Assembly: GCF_001187435.1 (NCBI RefSeq)
Contig: NZ_LFXA01000003.1
Coordinates: 62,001-126,000 of the forward strand
DNA from: Streptomyces caatingaensis
Lineage (GTDB): Bacteria; Actinomycetota; Actinomycetes; Streptomycetales; Streptomycetaceae
DNA length: 64,000 bases
Direction: 5' to 3'
Positions 1 to 11,990 of this stretch are shown in pieces; positions within the stretch are counted from its first letter, which is position 1; each line of letters opens with the position of its first letter. The translations under genes and the position numbers were made by a program. The notes below the pieces were generated by a model. That model saw only the letters and a program-made list of their open reading frames with translations, was not told the DNA's origin and made no database searches.

Positions 1-2
1 TC

Positions 3-332
3 TTCGCCGTCCTGCTGTCCTACTGGTGGCCCACCACCGTCTTCGCCTGGCTGCTCAACATGGTCGGCGGCGTCGTCCTGATCGTGTGGGGCTTCATCGC
101 GGCCTCGCACCTGCTCCTGCGCCGCCGCCTGGAGCGCGAGGCCCCCGGGCGGCTCGTCGTGCGCATGTGGGGCTTCCCCTATCTGACCTGGGTGACCCTG
201 GCCGGTGTCGCCGGCGCCCTGGCGCTGATGACGCTCCAGGCCGACACCCGCGTCCAGCTCGCCTCCACCGGCGGCCTGGCCCTCGCCCTGGCCCTGATCG
301 GCCGCCTCCGCCAGGGCGCCGCGAGGCGTTAG
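3..332 (+). CDS. Amino-acid permease-like protein, C-terminal part
   Basis: The reading frame is open from the window edge to TAG at 330-332, so only the last ~109 residues are present. They contain about three hydrophobic helices, with a basic RRRLERE loop between them and a basic tail (RLRQGAARR). This spacing, and the conserved MWGFPYLTW segment after the loop, resemble the C-terminal end of APC-superfamily amino-acid permeases such as GABA or aromatic amino-acid permeases. The substrate cannot be told from this fragment. A strong hairpin follows 26 bases after the stop, so this is probably the last gene of its transcript. What lies upstream is outside the window. Confidence 0.6.
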   Translation, partial: FAVLLSYWWPTTVFAWLLNMVGGVVLIVWGFIAASHLLLRRRLEREAPGRLVVRMWGFPYLTWVTLAGVAGALALMTLQADTRVQLASTGGLALALALIGRLRQGAARR

Positions 333-357
333 CCCGCCTCTCCGCCCTCCGCCGAGT

Positions 358-390
358 GCCCCCGCCGGCCGCGTGCCGGCGGGGGCGCTT
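358..390 (+). terminator. Intrinsic terminator-like hairpin after the permease gene
   Basis: Perfect 12-bp GC stem: positions 358-369 pair with 375-386, with the 5-base loop CGCGT. It is followed by a short T-containing stretch (CGCTTCC). It sits between the permease stop (332) and the PAP2 gene. Confidence 0.7.
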
Positions 391-463
391 CCGTGCGGGT
401 CGGGCCGTCTCCTTGATCAACCTGGATAAAAGGGTCAAACGCCTGGTGCCTATAGTTGGCGGA

Positions 464-1825
464 GTGTTTTCGCGAACAAATCTCACCGCATGGCGTCGGC
501 CGCAGGCGATCCTGTGGACCGCGGCGGGTGTGGTGGCGCTCGGACTCGTCATAGCCCTGGAGATCGCCGCCCGCCGTTACGCCGGTGCGCCGGGGCCGCT
601 GACCACCCAGGTGCGCGAGGTGATCCTCCCCGCCAAACCGGGCCCGCTGTACGGCGGGCTGGCCCTGATGATGGTGGTGCTCACCTGGCGGCAACGGTTC
701 GTCGCCGCGGGCGCGGCGATCGGCATCGACATCGTCTTCGCGCTCGTGCGGTGGGCGGCCGGCGTGGAGGTGACCGACGGCCGCTACTTCGGCAACGGCG
801 CGCTGTGGGTGCTGCTGGCCTGCGCCGTCATCGCCGTCACGCGCCGCACCGGCCGCGAACGCGCCCTGCTGCTCAAGGGCGTCGGGCTGGGCCTGCTCCT
901 GGTGACCGGCCGCAAGATCGGCGACACCTGGCTGCTCATCACCGCGAAGACGCGCCCCTCGGTCCTCGACCAGTACCTGGCGACCGCCGACCACGCGCTG
1001 GGCAACCCGTCCTGGGTGGCGGGCCGGATCCTCGACGCCACCGGCCCGGTCGGCACCCACCTCCTCGACGTCGTCTACGCCCAGCTCGCGGTGGCCGCGA
1101 TCGCCGTCGCGCTCTACCAGCTCCGCACCACGGGGGCCGCGGGCCGTTTCCCCCGCCACCACCTGGTGCGCACCTTCCTGCTGATCGGCGTCCTCGGACC
1201 GGCCGTCTACATGGTCTTCCCGGTGGTCGGGCCGGTCTTCGCCTACGGCCCGGGCGCCTCCGGCACCGGCGGCGTCCAGTGGGCCGTGGCCGACCTCTGG
1301 CCGCACACCCTGCCGCCGCTCCACACCCCGCTCCCGATGGGGTACGACGACATCACCCCGCGCAACTGCATGCCCAGCCTGCACACGGCCTGGTCCGTCG
1401 CCATCTTCGTCCACTCCCGTCGCGGCCCGCGCCTGCTGCGCCACGCGGGCACCTTCTGGCTCGTCGCCACGCTCAGCGCGACGCTGGGATTCGGCTACCA
1501 CTACGGCGTGGACCTCGTCGCCGGTGTCGTGTTCGCGCTCACCGTCGAGGCCGCGCTGCGCTGCTGGGACCGCGGCGGGGACCGGCGGGGAGTCCGCATG
1601 GTCGCCCACGGCGCGGCGGTCTTCACCGCGCTCCTGCTGTCCTACCGCTTCCTGCCCGGGGAGATGGCCCGCCACCCGTGGCTCTCCGGCCCGCTGCTCC
1701 TGCTGGCGATGGGCTCGGTGATCTACACCTACGTACGCACCACCCGGCGGTGGGACCGCGAGCCGGCGCCGGAGGTGCCGCCGGCGCGGCGGCCGGAGCC
1801 GCGGCCCGAACTCGTCCGCGACTGA
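464..1825 (+). CDS. PAP2-superfamily membrane phosphatase/phosphotransferase
   Basis: Integral membrane protein of about 453 residues with many hydrophobic helices. Near the C-terminal half it carries PSLHTAW and, about 45 residues later, GYHYGVDLVAG. These match the second and third PAP2 signature blocks (PSxH and HxxxD) and supply the nucleophile-assisting histidines and an aspartate. The layout is closer to the AUR1/inositolphosphotransferase-like PAP2 branch, which acts on lipid phosphates at the membrane, than to small diacylglycerol-pyrophosphate phosphatases. The C-terminal tail is proline- and arginine-rich and probably cytoplasmic. The start is uncertain: GTG 464 is chosen because coding-like sequence begins there, but in-frame GTG 446 and TTG 413 are alternatives and no clear ribosome binding site decides. 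The substrate is unknown. Confidence 0.7.
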   Translation: MFSRTNLTAWRRPQAILWTAAGVVALGLVIALEIAARRYAGAPGPLTTQVREVILPAKPGPLYGGLALMMVVLTWRQRFVAAGAAIGIDIVFALVRWAAGVEVTDGRYFGNGALWVLLACAVIAVTRRTGRERALLLKGVGLGLLLVTGRKIGDTWLLITAKTRPSVLDQYLATADHALGNPSWVAGRILDATGPVGTHLLDVVYAQLAVAAIAVALYQLRTTGAAGRFPRHHLVRTFLLIGVLGPAVYMVFPVVGPVFAYGPGASGTGGVQWAVADLWPHTLPPLHTPLPMGYDDITPRNCMPSLHTAWSVAIFVHSRRGPRLLRHAGTFWLVATLSATLGFGYHYGVDLVAGVVFALTVEAALRCWDRGGDRRGVRMVAHGAAVFTALLLSYRFLPGEMARHPWLSGPLLLLAMGSVIYTYVRTTRRWDREPAPEVPPARRPEPRPELVRD

Positions 1826-1891
1826 CGCCGCTTCGGCCCCTACGGGCGCACACGTGCCGTCGATCACTCGTCACCCGGAGGGGATGGACTT

Positions 1892-1907
1892 ACTAGGACG
1901 TCCAACT
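1892..1907. promoter_or_regulatory. GGACGTCC palindrome ahead of the riboswitch
   Basis: The perfect 8-bp palindrome GGACGTCC (1896-1903) sits in the near-symmetric context ACTAGGACGTCCAACT. It lies just upstream of the cobalamin riboswitch in the expected promoter zone, so it may be an operator or part of the 5' RNA. The binding protein is unknown. Confidence 0.35.
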
Positions 1908-1911
1908 ATAT

Positions 1912-2058
1912 CGTCGTGACCAAGGCCCGCGGTGCGAGACCGGCACGGTCCCGCCACTGTGACCGAGGAGCGCACCGCCGCGAACTCGCCACCGGCACAA
2001 GGCCGTCGGGGGCGGGCGGGGCGCGTCGATCCGGGAGTCAGGATACCGGCCGCGGGGT
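1912..2058 (+). ncRNA. Cobalamin riboswitch
   Basis: Two diagnostic blocks are present on the plus strand in the right order. One is a GGTGCGAGACCGGCACGGTC-type segment running into CCGCCACTGTGA (about 1930-1963). The other is GAGTCAGGATACCGGCC (about 2035-2052), which contains the B12-box. The distance between them, filled by GC-rich paired sequence, fits the class. The RNA is expected to bind a cobalamin and control the downstream transcript. A GC hairpin at 2197-2220, between the aptamer and mmsA, could be the expression platform. The next gene is the valine-catabolism gene mmsA, about 210 bases downstream, rather than a B12 transport or synthesis gene. Recognition of the aptamer is firm; the boundaries are approximate and the regulated target is inferred from position. 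Confidence 0.85.
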
Positions 2059-2196
2059 GTTCCGTGTTGTCCACGAGGATGGAGCAGACACGCATGGCAC
2101 GCACCCACGACCCGGGTGACCGCCCGGAGCGCCCACGCCCCCGCGCGTCGGCCTGACGCTCCGCGCGCCCCCGCTTCGGCCCGCGTCCCACGGCCC

Positions 2197-2220
2197 GCCC
2201 CGCCACCACCCCGGCGGGGC
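2197..2220 (+). terminator. GC hairpin between riboswitch and mmsA
   Basis: Eight-bp perfect stem, 2197-2204 with 2213-2220, and an 8-base loop. There is no T-tract. Its place between the cobalamin aptamer and the mmsA start makes it a candidate regulated terminator. Confidence 0.45.
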
Positions 2221-2267
2221 CGCCGTGCCGTTCCCCGGGATCCCTTCACGACGAGAGCAGGCTCCCC

Positions 2268-3767
<1,500 letters not shown>

Positions 3768-3771
3768 CCCG

Positions 3772-4929
3772 ATGCCGGCTCTCATGACCGATCTCCTCTC
3801 GGAGGAGCAGCTCGCCATCGCGGAGACCGCGCGGGACTTCGCCGCCGAGCACCTCGCGCCCCACGCCGTGGAGTGGGACCGCGACAAGCACTTCCCCACG
3901 GACGTCCTGCGCAAGGGCGCGGCCCTCGGCCTCGGCGGCGTCTACGTGCGCGAGGAGCACGGCGGTTCGGGCCTGACCCGCTCGGACGGCGTGCTCGTCT
4001 TCGAGGAACTGGCCACCGGCTGCCCGTCGATCGCCGGTTACTTCTCCATCCACAACATGGTCGCCTGGATGATCGACCGCTACGGCGACGACGCCCAGCG
4101 CGCCCGCTGGCTGCCGGGCCTGTGCGCGATGGACGACCTCGGCAGCTACTGCCTGACCGAGCCCGGGGCCGGGTCGGACGCCTCCGCCCTCGGCACCCGC
4201 GCCGAGCGCGACGGCGACCACTACGTCCTGACCGGCGTCAAGCAGTTCATCTCCGGTGCCGGCGCCTCCCGGGTCTACATCGTCATGGCCCGCACCGGCG
4301 AGCCCGGGCCGCGCGGGGTGAGCGCCTTCGTCGTCGAACGGGACGACGCGGGGCTGTCGTTCGGCCCCAACGAGCGGAAGATGGGCTGGAACGCCCAGCC
4401 GACCCGGCAGGTGATCCTCGACGGCGTCCGGATCCCCGCGGACCGGCGGCTCGGCGCCGAGGGCGACGGCTTCCGCATCGCCATGCACGGCCTCAACGGC
4501 GGCCGGCTGGGCATCGCCGCCTGTTCCCTGGGCGGCGGCCGCAGCGCGCTGGCCCGCAGCCTGGCCTACCTCGCCGACCGCGAGGCCTTCGGCGCCCCGC
4601 TGCTCGACGCGCAGGCGCTGCGCTTCCGGCTGGCGGACATGGAGACCGAGCTGACCGCCGCGCGGGCCCTGGTCCACCAGGCCGCGCGGGCCCTGGACGA
4701 GGGGCTCGACCAGGCCGCCCAGTGGTGCGCGATGGCCAAGCGGTTCGCCACCGACACCGGCTACCGGGTCGCCGACCAGGCCCTCCAGTTGCACGGCGGG
4801 TACGGCTACCTCACCGAGTACGGCATCGAGAAGATCGTCCGAGACCTCCGGGTGCACCGGATCCTGGAAGGAACCAACGAGATCATGCGCCTCATCGTGG
4901 CCCGCGGGCTGACGGGGGCCGGCCGATGA
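3772..4929 (+). CDS. Acyl-CoA dehydrogenase, probably isobutyryl-CoA dehydrogenase
   Basis: 385-residue flavoprotein of the acyl-CoA dehydrogenase family. It would oxidise isobutyryl-CoA to methacrylyl-CoA using FAD, with electrons passed to ETF. Visible landmarks are CLTEPGAGSDA (FAD/substrate signature), QFISGAG, and near the C-terminus HGGYGYLTEY followed by ILEGTNEIMR, which holds the expected catalytic glutamate. Length is normal for short-chain members. Start ATG 3772 overlaps a good ribosome binding site in the end of mmsA; ATG 3784 is an alternative. Substrate is inferred from its position between mmsA and the hydroxyisobutyryl-CoA hydrolase. Short branched-chain acyl-CoAs other than isobutyryl are possible. 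Confidence 0.9.
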   Translation: MPALMTDLLSEEQLAIAETARDFAAEHLAPHAVEWDRDKHFPTDVLRKGAALGLGGVYVREEHGGSGLTRSDGVLVFEELATGCPSIAGYFSIHNMVAWMIDRYGDDAQRARWLPGLCAMDDLGSYCLTEPGAGSDASALGTRAERDGDHYVLTGVKQFISGAGASRVYIVMARTGEPGPRGVSAFVVERDDAGLSFGPNERKMGWNAQPTRQVILDGVRIPADRRLGAEGDGFRIAMHGLNGGRLGIAACSLGGGRSALARSLAYLADREAFGAPLLDAQALRFRLADMETELTAARALVHQAARALDEGLDQAAQWCAMAKRFATDTGYRVADQALQLHGGYGYLTEYGIEKIVRDLRVHRILEGTNEIMRLIVARGLTGAGR

Positions 4930-6002
4930 CGGCGGCCGGCGACGACGACGTCCTCCTGCGCACCGAGGGACGCGCGGGCTACATCACGCTCAACCGTCCC
5001 AAGGCCCTCAACTCCCTGACCCACGCGATGGTCCGCGTCATCGACGAGGCGCTGGCCCGCTGGGAGAAGGACCCCGCCGTCGAGACCGTGGTGATCTCCG
5101 GGGCCGGCGAGCGCGGCCTGTGCGCGGGCGGCGACATCCGGGCCATCCACGAGGACGCCCGCACCGGCGGCACCGCGTCGGCGGACTTCTGGCGCGACGA
5201 GTACCGGCTCAACGCCGCCATCGCCCAGTACCCCAAGCCCTATGTCGCGCTGATGGACGGCATCGTCATGGGCGGCGGCGTCGGCGTCTCGGCCCACGGC
5301 GGCGTCCGCGTCGTCACCGAGCGCTCCCGGGTGGCCATGCCGGAGACCGGCATCGGCTTCGTGCCCGACGTCGGCGGCACCCACCTCCTGGCCCGGGCCC
5401 CGGGCGAGCTGGGCACCCATCTCGCCCTCACCGGCACCCCGGTGGGCGCGGCGGACGCCCTGCTGTGCGGGCTCGCCGACCACTTCGTCCCCTCCGGCCG
5501 GCTGCCGCGGCTGGCCGGGGAGCTGGCACACGACCCGGTCGACGCCGTCCTCGCCCGCCACACGGAGACGGCACCGCCGGGCGTGCTCGACGGGCAGCGG
5601 GAGTGGATCGACCACTGCTACGCGGCCGGTACGGTCGAGGAGATCGTGGCCCGGCTGGAGTCCCGTGAGGAGCCGGCCGCGCGGGAGGCCGCCGCGACGC
5701 TGCTGACGAAGTCGCCCACCGCCCTCAAGGTCACCCTGACGGCGCTGCGGCGGGCCCGTGAACTCGGCTCCCTGGAGCGGGTGCTGGAGCAGGAGTACCG
5801 GGTCTCGTGCGCGGCCCTGTCCAGCCCCGACCTCGTCGAGGGCATCCGCGCCCAGGTCGTCGACAAGGACCGCGACCCCACGTGGTCCCCGGCGCGGCTG
5901 GCCGACGTCACCGAGGAGGACGTGGCCCGCTTCTTCACCCCCGTCCCCGGGCGCGAGCTGCGTCCGGGACGCCTCGACTCCCCCCAGGAGGTGACCCGGT
6001 GA
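4926..6002 (+). CDS. Enoyl-CoA hydratase/isomerase family, likely 3-hydroxyisobutyryl-CoA hydrolase
   Basis: 358-residue crotonase-fold protein, longer than simple hydratases and matching the ECH_2 subgroup that includes 3-hydroxyisobutyryl-CoA hydrolase. It shows [10 protein letters not shown], the oxyanion-hole segment [11 protein letters not shown], the [11 protein letters not shown] turn and the [18 protein letters not shown] stretch typical of the hydrolases, followed by a C-terminal helical extension. In valine breakdown it would release free 3-hydroxyisobutyrate from the CoA ester, giving the substrate of the next gene, mmsB. The ATG at 4926 overlaps the TGA of the dehydrogenase by 4 bases, which indicates translational coupling. 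Confidence 0.88.
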   Translation: MTAAGDDDVLLRTEGRAGYITLNRPKALNSLTHAMVRVIDEALARWEKDPAVETVVISGAGERGLCAGGDIRAIHEDARTGGTASADFWRDEYRLNAAIAQYPKPYVALMDGIVMGGGVGVSAHGGVRVVTERSRVAMPETGIGFVPDVGGTHLLARAPGELGTHLALTGTPVGAADALLCGLADHFVPSGRLPRLAGELAHDPVDAVLARHTETAPPGVLDGQREWIDHCYAAGTVEEIVARLESREEPAAREAAATLLTKSPTALKVTLTALRRARELGSLERVLEQEYRVSCAALSSPDLVEGIRAQVVDKDRDPTWSPARLADVTEEDVARFFTPVPGRELRPGRLDSPQEVTR

Positions 6003-6918
6003 GCGAGGTCGTCGCGTTCATAGGACTGGGCCGCATGGGCGGCCCCATGGCCGGGCGGCTGGCGGCGGCCGGGCACCGGGTCGTCGGGTACGACGTGGTG
6101 CCCGGGCTGCTCGCCGCCGCCGAGGGGCGGGGCGTCGAGGCCGCCCCCTCGGCGGTCGCGGCCGTCACCGAGGCGGACGTGGTCGTCACCATGCTGCCGA
6201 CGGGCCGGCACGTCCTCGGCCTCTACCGGGACGAGGGGCTGCTCGCCGCGGCCCGGCCCGGCACGCTCTTCCTCGACTGCTCCACCATCGACGTCGCCGA
6301 CGCCCGCGCGGCCCACGAGGCCGTCCGGGCCGCCGGCCACCGGGCGCTGGACGCCCCGGTGTCCGGCGGGGTGGTGGGCGCCGAGGCGGGCACGCTGACG
6401 TTCATGGCGGGCGGCGGCGCGGAGGAGTTCGCGCGGGCCGAGCCGCTGCTGGCGGCGATGGGCGCGCGGTCCGTGCACTGCGGGGACGCGGGCGCCGGCC
6501 AGGCCGCCAAGATCTGCAACAACATGATCCTGGGCATCTCGATGATCGCCGTCAGCGAGGCGTTCGTCCTGGGCGAGAGCCTGGGACTGAGCCACCAGGC
6601 CCTCTTCGACGTGGCCTCCACCTCCTCCGGCCAGTGCTGGGCGCTGACCACCAACTGCCCCGTGCCCGGCCCGGTCCCGGCCAGCCCGGCCAACCACGAC
6701 TACCGGCCGGGCTTCTCGGCCCCGCTGATGGCCAAGGACCTGCGCCTGGCGGCGGAGGCGGCCCGCGCGAACGGGGTCGCCGCCGAACTGGGGCTGCGCG
6801 CCGCCGAGTTGTACGCCGCGTTCGCCGGGGGCGAGGGAGCGGAACAGGACTTCTCCGGCATCGTGCGCGCCGTCCGGCAGGGCCCGGCACCGACCTCCGA
6901 CCAGAACGGAACCACCGC

Positions 6919-6922
<4 letters not shown>
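5999..6922 (+). CDS. mmsB: 3-Hydroxyisobutyrate dehydrogenase
   Basis: 307-residue NAD-dependent beta-hydroxyacid dehydrogenase that oxidises 3-hydroxyisobutyrate to methylmalonate semialdehyde, the substrate of MmsA. The N-terminus has the dinucleotide-binding signature [13 protein letters not shown]. The substrate-binding segment [16 protein letters not shown] and the catalytic-lysine region [10 protein letters not shown] are intact, as is the C-terminal [10 protein letters not shown] segment. The length (about 300) is standard. The start is GTG 5999, overlapping the upstream stop by 4 bases. The gene order closes the pathway: dehydrogenase, hydratase/hydrolase, MmsB, MmsA. Confidence 0.93.
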
Positions 6923-7698
<776 letters not shown>

Positions 7699-7705
7699 CG
7701 CCCCG

Positions 7706-7739
7706 ACGGGCGGCCGGATCCCCGCGCCCGGCCGCCCGT
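7706..7739 (+). terminator. Strong hairpin terminator of the valine operon
   Basis: Perfect 12-bp stem, 7706-7717 pairing with 7728-7739, and a 10-base loop. It starts 8 bases after the stop of the enoyl-CoA hydratase gene. It separates the catabolic operon from the PKS cassette. Confidence 0.75.
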
Positions 7740-7744
7740 ACGCG

Positions 7745-7761
7745 TGTTCCGTCCCGGAACA
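7745..7761. repeat. Inverted repeat TGTTCC-N5-GGAACA
   Basis: A perfect 6-5-6 inverted repeat upstream of the PKS promoter. It could be an operator. Nothing in the window says which protein would bind it. Confidence 0.3.
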
Positions 7762-7837
7762 TGACGCGGGCACCCGCCCCCGCCCCATGCCGTCGCATCC
7801 TTCCGCGGAACGTCTTCTCCGGCCCCCTGATGCGCTG

Positions 7838-7867
7838 TTGACCCCCTGTCGGCCGTCCGCCTAGCCT
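7838..7867 (+). promoter_or_regulatory. Putative promoter of the PKS/radical-SAM cassette
   Basis: TTGACC (7838-7843) and TAGCCT (7862-7867) are separated by 18 bases, a reasonable vegetative-type -35/-10 pair. It would give an untranslated leader of about 175 bases before ATG 8049. The rest of 7740-8048 shows no convincing gene. Confidence 0.45.
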
Positions 7868-8048
7868 TGCCAGGGTGCGCCGAAATGAGATTCGGCCAAC
7901 GCCTCTGCGCGGAGCCGTGGTTCGACGGGGTCCGAGACCCCGGCGCTGAACGCGCGCGACACGCTCCGCGACTGGTGGCTGTCCCAGGCCGCGGCCCGTC
8001 CCGGGCCGTCATGACAGCACCCTCCCCCGCCGCCGAAGGAGAATCGGC

Positions 8049-11000
8049 ATGGATGCTGAGCCCATCGCCCTGGTAGGGATCGGATGCACGCTCCCCGGAA
8101 AGGTGCACGGGCTGGACGACATACACACCGTCCTACGCGAAGGGCGCGACTGCATCGAGGAGATCCCGCCCAGCCGGTGGGACGTGGACGCGTTCTACGA
8201 CCCCGATCCCCTGGCGCCCGGCAAGACCTACGTCCGCCACGGCGGATTCGTCGACGACGTCGACCGCTTCGACGCGGCGTTCTTCGGCATCTCGGACGTC
8301 GAGGCCACCCGCATGGACCCCCAGCAGCGCCTGCTCCTCCAGACGGTCTGGCACGCCCTGGAACACGCCGGGCAGGACCCCCGGGAGCTCGCCGGCACCG
8401 CCACCGGCGTCTTCCTGGCGATGATGAACAGCAACGGCTACTTCATCGTCAAGCACGACGCCGTGGGCCTCGACGGCATCACCGCCTACGACGCGATGAG
8501 CGACGCGGCCAGCATCAGCGCCGGCCGCATCGCCCACTTCCTCGACGTGACCGGCCCGTGCGTGACGGTCGACACCGCCTGTTCGGGATCGCTGGTCGCC
8601 CTGCACCTGGCCCGGCAGTCCCTGCTCACCGGCGAGTGCGACGCGGCCGTCGTCGCCGGCGTCAACCTCATCCTCAACCCCCAAGTGCACATCGCCTTCT
8701 GCAAGTTGGGGCTCTTCTCACCCAGCGGGCAGTGCCGGTCCTTCGACGCGGGGGCGGACGGCTACGTCCGCAGCGAGGGCTGTGTGGCCGCGCTGCTGCG
8801 CCGCCAGTCGCTCGCCGAGGAGCGCGGCGACCCCATCCTGGCCACCGTGGTCGGCACCGGCATCAACCACGACGGGCACACCCCGGCGCTCACCGCGCCC
8901 AACGGCCGCACCCAGGAACAGATCATCCGCTCCGTGCTCACCCGCAGCGGCGTCGACCCCGCCCAGGTCGGCTACGTCGAGGCGCACGGCACCGGCACGC
9001 CCGTCGGCGACCCGATTGAGATGGGGGCCATCGCCGGCTCGTACGGCCGGCACCGCGCCGGGGACCGCCCGCTGTACGTCGGCTCGGCGAAGAGCAACTT
9101 CGGCCACACCGAGGCCGCTTCGGGGCTCCTCGGCGTCGTCAAGGCCGCACTCTCCCTGCAGCGCGAGACGATCTACCCCAGCGTCCACCTCGACCGCCTC
9201 AACCCCAAGATCGACCTCGCCGGAGCCGCGGTGGAGGTCCCCACCGGGCCCGTGCCCTGGCCGCGCGGCGACGTGCCGCGCCTGGCCGCCGTCAACTCCT
9301 TCGGCTACAGCGGCACCAACGCCCACGCGATCCTGCGCGAGGCACCGCTGCCGCGCCCCGCCGGGGAGGCCGGGCAGCGTCCGGCCGAACTCCTCGTCCT
9401 CTCCGCCAAGTCGTCCGGCAGCCTGGACGACCTGGCCGGCCGCTGGGCCGACCACCTGTCGCGCACCGACCGGGAGACCCTGCCGGCCGCCGTGTTCACG
9501 GCCGCCGCCGGACGCGCCGCGCACCGCCACCGCCTCGCCGTGACCGGCCGGAACGGCATCGAGATCGCCAACGACCTCCGGCTGTGGCGCAGCCGGCGGA
9601 CACCGCCGTCGGTCTCCTCCGGCCGCCCCGCGAAGTCCGCCGGAACGGCCTTCGTCTTCACCGGCCAGGGCGTCCAGCACCCCGGCATGGCCCGCGAACT
9701 CTACAGCCACGAACCGGAGTTCGCGGCGGCCCTCGACCGCTGCGCCGACGTCCTGGACGGCGAGCTCCCCGTCCCGCTGCGGCGGCTGCTCTTCGAGGAG
9801 GAGGCGCCGGACGCGCTGGACGACACGCGGCTGGCCCAGCCGGCGCTGTTCGCCGTCGAGTACGCCCTCGCGGCCCTGCTGCGCTCCTGGGGCGTGGTGC
9901 CGAAGGCCGTGGTCGGGCACAGCGTCGGCGAGGTCGTCGCCGCGTGCGTCGCCGGCATGCTCCCGCTGGAGGACGCGGCCCGCTTCGCCGCCGTGCGCGG
10001 CCGTCTCATGGGCGAACTGCCGCGCGACGGCTTCATGCTGGCGGTCGACGCGCCGTGGGAGACCGTGCGGGGCTGGGTGGCGGGGCGCGAGGACGACGTG
10101 TCGGTCGCCGCGGTCAACAGCCCGCGCGCCGTCGTCGTCTCCGGCCGGGCCGGGGCCGTGGACGAGGTGGCGCGGATGGCCGGGGAGCAGGGCCGCCGGA
10201 CGGCGCGGCTGCGCACGTCGCACGCCTTCCACTCGCCGCTGATGGACCCGGTCCTGCCCGAACTGGCCAAGGCCGCCGCCGGGTTGCGTCCCGGCGCCCC
10301 CGCGGTGCCGGTGTTCTCCAACGTCACCGGCGAGGCGCTGACCGGTGCGGAGGGGCCCGAGTACTGGAGCCGGCACGCCCGCCGGACCGTCCGGTTCCAC
10401 GACGGGCTGCGCGCGGCGGCCGGGCTGGGCTGCGAGGTGGTCGTCGAGATCGGCCCGCACCCCGCCCTGGCGGCGTACGTCCCCGAGGCGTTCGGCGGCC
10501 CGGACGGCGTGACGGTGGTCCCCACGCTGCGGCGCGACGGGCGGGACGTCCGCAGTCTGCTGGCCGCCGCGGGCGCCCTGTTCACGGCGGGGGCCGCCGT
10601 CGACCTGTCCGCGCTGTACCGGGGGCCGCGTTACCGGCGTACCCCGTCGGCCCCGCAGTACCCCTTCCGCCGGGACCGCTACTGGGTGGAGCCCGCGCCG
10701 GACAGGCGCCGCGACGGCGCGGCGCCGGCGGCCGCGGCCGTGCCCCGGCCGGCCCCCGTCCGTACCGTCCGCCGGCACGAGCTGCAGCCGGGCACGCCGT
10801 GGGCCGACCACCGCATCCTCGGCTCGACGGTCTTCCCGGCCACCGGATACCTTCAACTGGCCCTGGACGCCTGCGCGTCGGCCGCCCGGTACGGGTCCGC
10901 GCCCGTCGAGCTGACCGACGTCGACTTCGTCCGGCCGCTCCTCCTGCCGCCCGCCCGGCCGACGGAGGTCCGGGTGGAGCTGGCGGAGGACGGGCCCGGG

Positions 11001-11948
11001 CGCTTCCGGTTCGCCGTGGCCGGGGGCGACGGGGACGACGCGCCCCGGTACTGCCGCGGCAAGGCCGGGCCGGCCCCGGAGCGCGCCGGCCGGCCGTCCG
11101 TCCGGCCCGAGGAGTTGCGGGCCGCGCTGCCCACGACGCTCTCCCCCGGCAAGCTCTACGGCCTGCTGCGGGAGGACGGCCTGGAGTACGGCGCGAGCTT
11201 CTCCACCGTCCGCGAGCTGTGGGCCGACGAGGCGGGCGGCGAGGCGCTCGGCCGGATCACCGCCGCCCCCGACGGCGCGGCGCGGGCCGGGCACCCGCAC
11301 CGGTTCGCCACCATGCTCGACGGCTGTCTGCACCTGACCTCGGCGGCGGCGCGCGACGCCGCGTCCCGGGGCGCGTACGTCCCGGTCGGCGTCGGCCGCG
11401 CGGTGCTGCGCGGTCCGCTCCCCGACCAGGTGTGGGGCCACGTCCGGCTGCGCCTGGGCGCCGACGGGGCCGCGTTCACCGCACACGTGGACGTCCTGGA
11501 CGACGCCGGGCGGGCCGTCGCGGAGCTGGACGAGGTCGAGTTCCGGCGCGTCGCGTCGCTGACGGGCACCTCGGCCGTCCCGGCCGCGCCGGCCGGCGAC
11601 CGCCCCCGGGAGAGCGGGGCGTCGCGGCGGGAGCTGCGGGAGCGCGTCGAGCCGCTGGCGGCCGGGGAGCGGCGGCGGGCGGTCATCGACTGGCTGACCG
11701 ACGAGATCGTCGACACGCTCGGGCGGATGTCGGCCGAGCTGGACGTCGACATCCGCTCCCTGGACCCGTCCCTGGCGCTGCTGGAGATCGGCCTGGACTC
11801 GCTGAGCATCACCGAACTCCAGCGCCGCATCCAGGAGAAGCTCGACTTCCGCTTCAAGGCGATGGAGGCCCTGGAGTACCAGAGCATCGAGGAGCTGGCG
11901 GACTACCTCCTCCACCAGGTGATCCTCGCGGACCCGGCCGGTTCCTGA
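8049..11948 (+). CDS. Iterative type I polyketide synthase, KS-AT-DH-ACP
   Basis: 1299-residue single-module PKS. KS spans about 1-430 with active-site Cys178 (DTACSGS), His313 (EAHGTGT) and His353. AT spans about 535-860 with GHSVGE (Ser625) and HAFH at 725-728, which marks malonyl-CoA specificity. A dehydratase at about 905-1165 has HxxxGxxxxP starting at His921 and the second acid in DGCLH (Asp1091). The ACP at about 1215-1295 has the phosphopantetheine Ser1251 in GLDSL. There is no KR, ER or thioesterase, so reduction must come from the discrete ketoreductase two genes downstream. ATG 8049 has GAAGGAGA as ribosome binding site. The organisation and neighbours (radical SAM, KR) match the iterative PKS of jawsamycin biosynthesis as I recall it; repeated use of one module is therefore inferred. 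Confidence 0.92.
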   Translation: MDAEPIALVGIGCTLPGKVHGLDDIHTVLREGRDCIEEIPPSRWDVDAFYDPDPLAPGKTYVRHGGFVDDVDRFDAAFFGISDVEATRMDPQQRLLLQTVWHALEHAGQDPRELAGTATGVFLAMMNSNGYFIVKHDAVGLDGITAYDAMSDAASISAGRIAHFLDVTGPCVTVDTACSGSLVALHLARQSLLTGECDAAVVAGVNLILNPQVHIAFCKLGLFSPSGQCRSFDAGADGYVRSEGCVAALLRRQSLAEERGDPILATVVGTGINHDGHTPALTAPNGRTQEQIIRSVLTRSGVDPAQVGYVEAHGTGTPVGDPIEMGAIAGSYGRHRAGDRPLYVGSAKSNFGHTEAASGLLGVVKAALSLQRETIYPSVHLDRLNPKIDLAGAAVEVPTGPVPWPRGDVPRLAAVNSFGYSGTNAHAILREAPLPRPAGEAGQRPAELLVLSAKSSGSLDDLAGRWADHLSRTDRETLPAAVFTAAAGRAAHRHRLAVTGRNGIEIANDLRLWRSRRTPPSVSSGRPAKSAGTAFVFTGQGVQHPGMARELYSHEPEFAAALDRCADVLDGELPVPLRRLLFEEEAPDALDDTRLAQPALFAVEYALAALLRSWGVVPKAVVGHSVGEVVAACVAGMLPLEDAARFAAVRGRLMGELPRDGFMLAVDAPWETVRGWVAGREDDVSVAAVNSPRAVVVSGRAGAVDEVARMAGEQGRRTARLRTSHAFHSPLMDPVLPELAKAAAGLRPGAPAVPVFSNVTGEALTGAEGPEYWSRHARRTVRFHDGLRAAAGLGCEVVVEIGPHPALAAYVPEAFGGPDGVTVVPTLRRDGRDVRSLLAAAGALFTAGAAVDLSALYRGPRYRRTPSAPQYPFRRDRYWVEPAPDRRRDGAAPAAAAVPRPAPVRTVRRHELQPGTPWADHRILGSTVFPATGYLQLALDACASAARYGSAPVELTDVDFVRPLLLPPARPTEVRVELAEDGPGRFRFAVAGGDGDDAPRYCRGKAGPAPERAGRPSVRPEELRAALPTTLSPGKLYGLLREDGLEYGASFSTVRELWADEAGGEALGRITAAPDGAARAGHPHRFATMLDGCLHLTSAAARDAASRGAYVPVGVGRAVLRGPLPDQVWGHVRLRLGADGAAFTAHVDVLDDAGRAVAELDEVEFRRVASLTGTSAVPAAPAGDRPRESGASRRELRERVEPLAAGERRRAVIDWLTDEIVDTLGRMSAELDVDIRSLDPSLALLEIGLDSLSITELQRRIQEKLDFRFKAMEALEYQSIEELADYLLHQVILADPAGS

Positions 11949-11990
11949 GCCCGTCGCCCACCCACCCGGCAGATCCCACCCAGAGGGGAA

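Noticed and set aside
2079..2156. Short ORF between the cobalamin aptamer and mmsA (25 codons, or 20 from ATG 2094)
   Set aside because: Only a weak ribosome binding site and an arginine/proline-rich composition typical of chance ORFs in high-GC DNA. A leader peptide is possible but unsupported.
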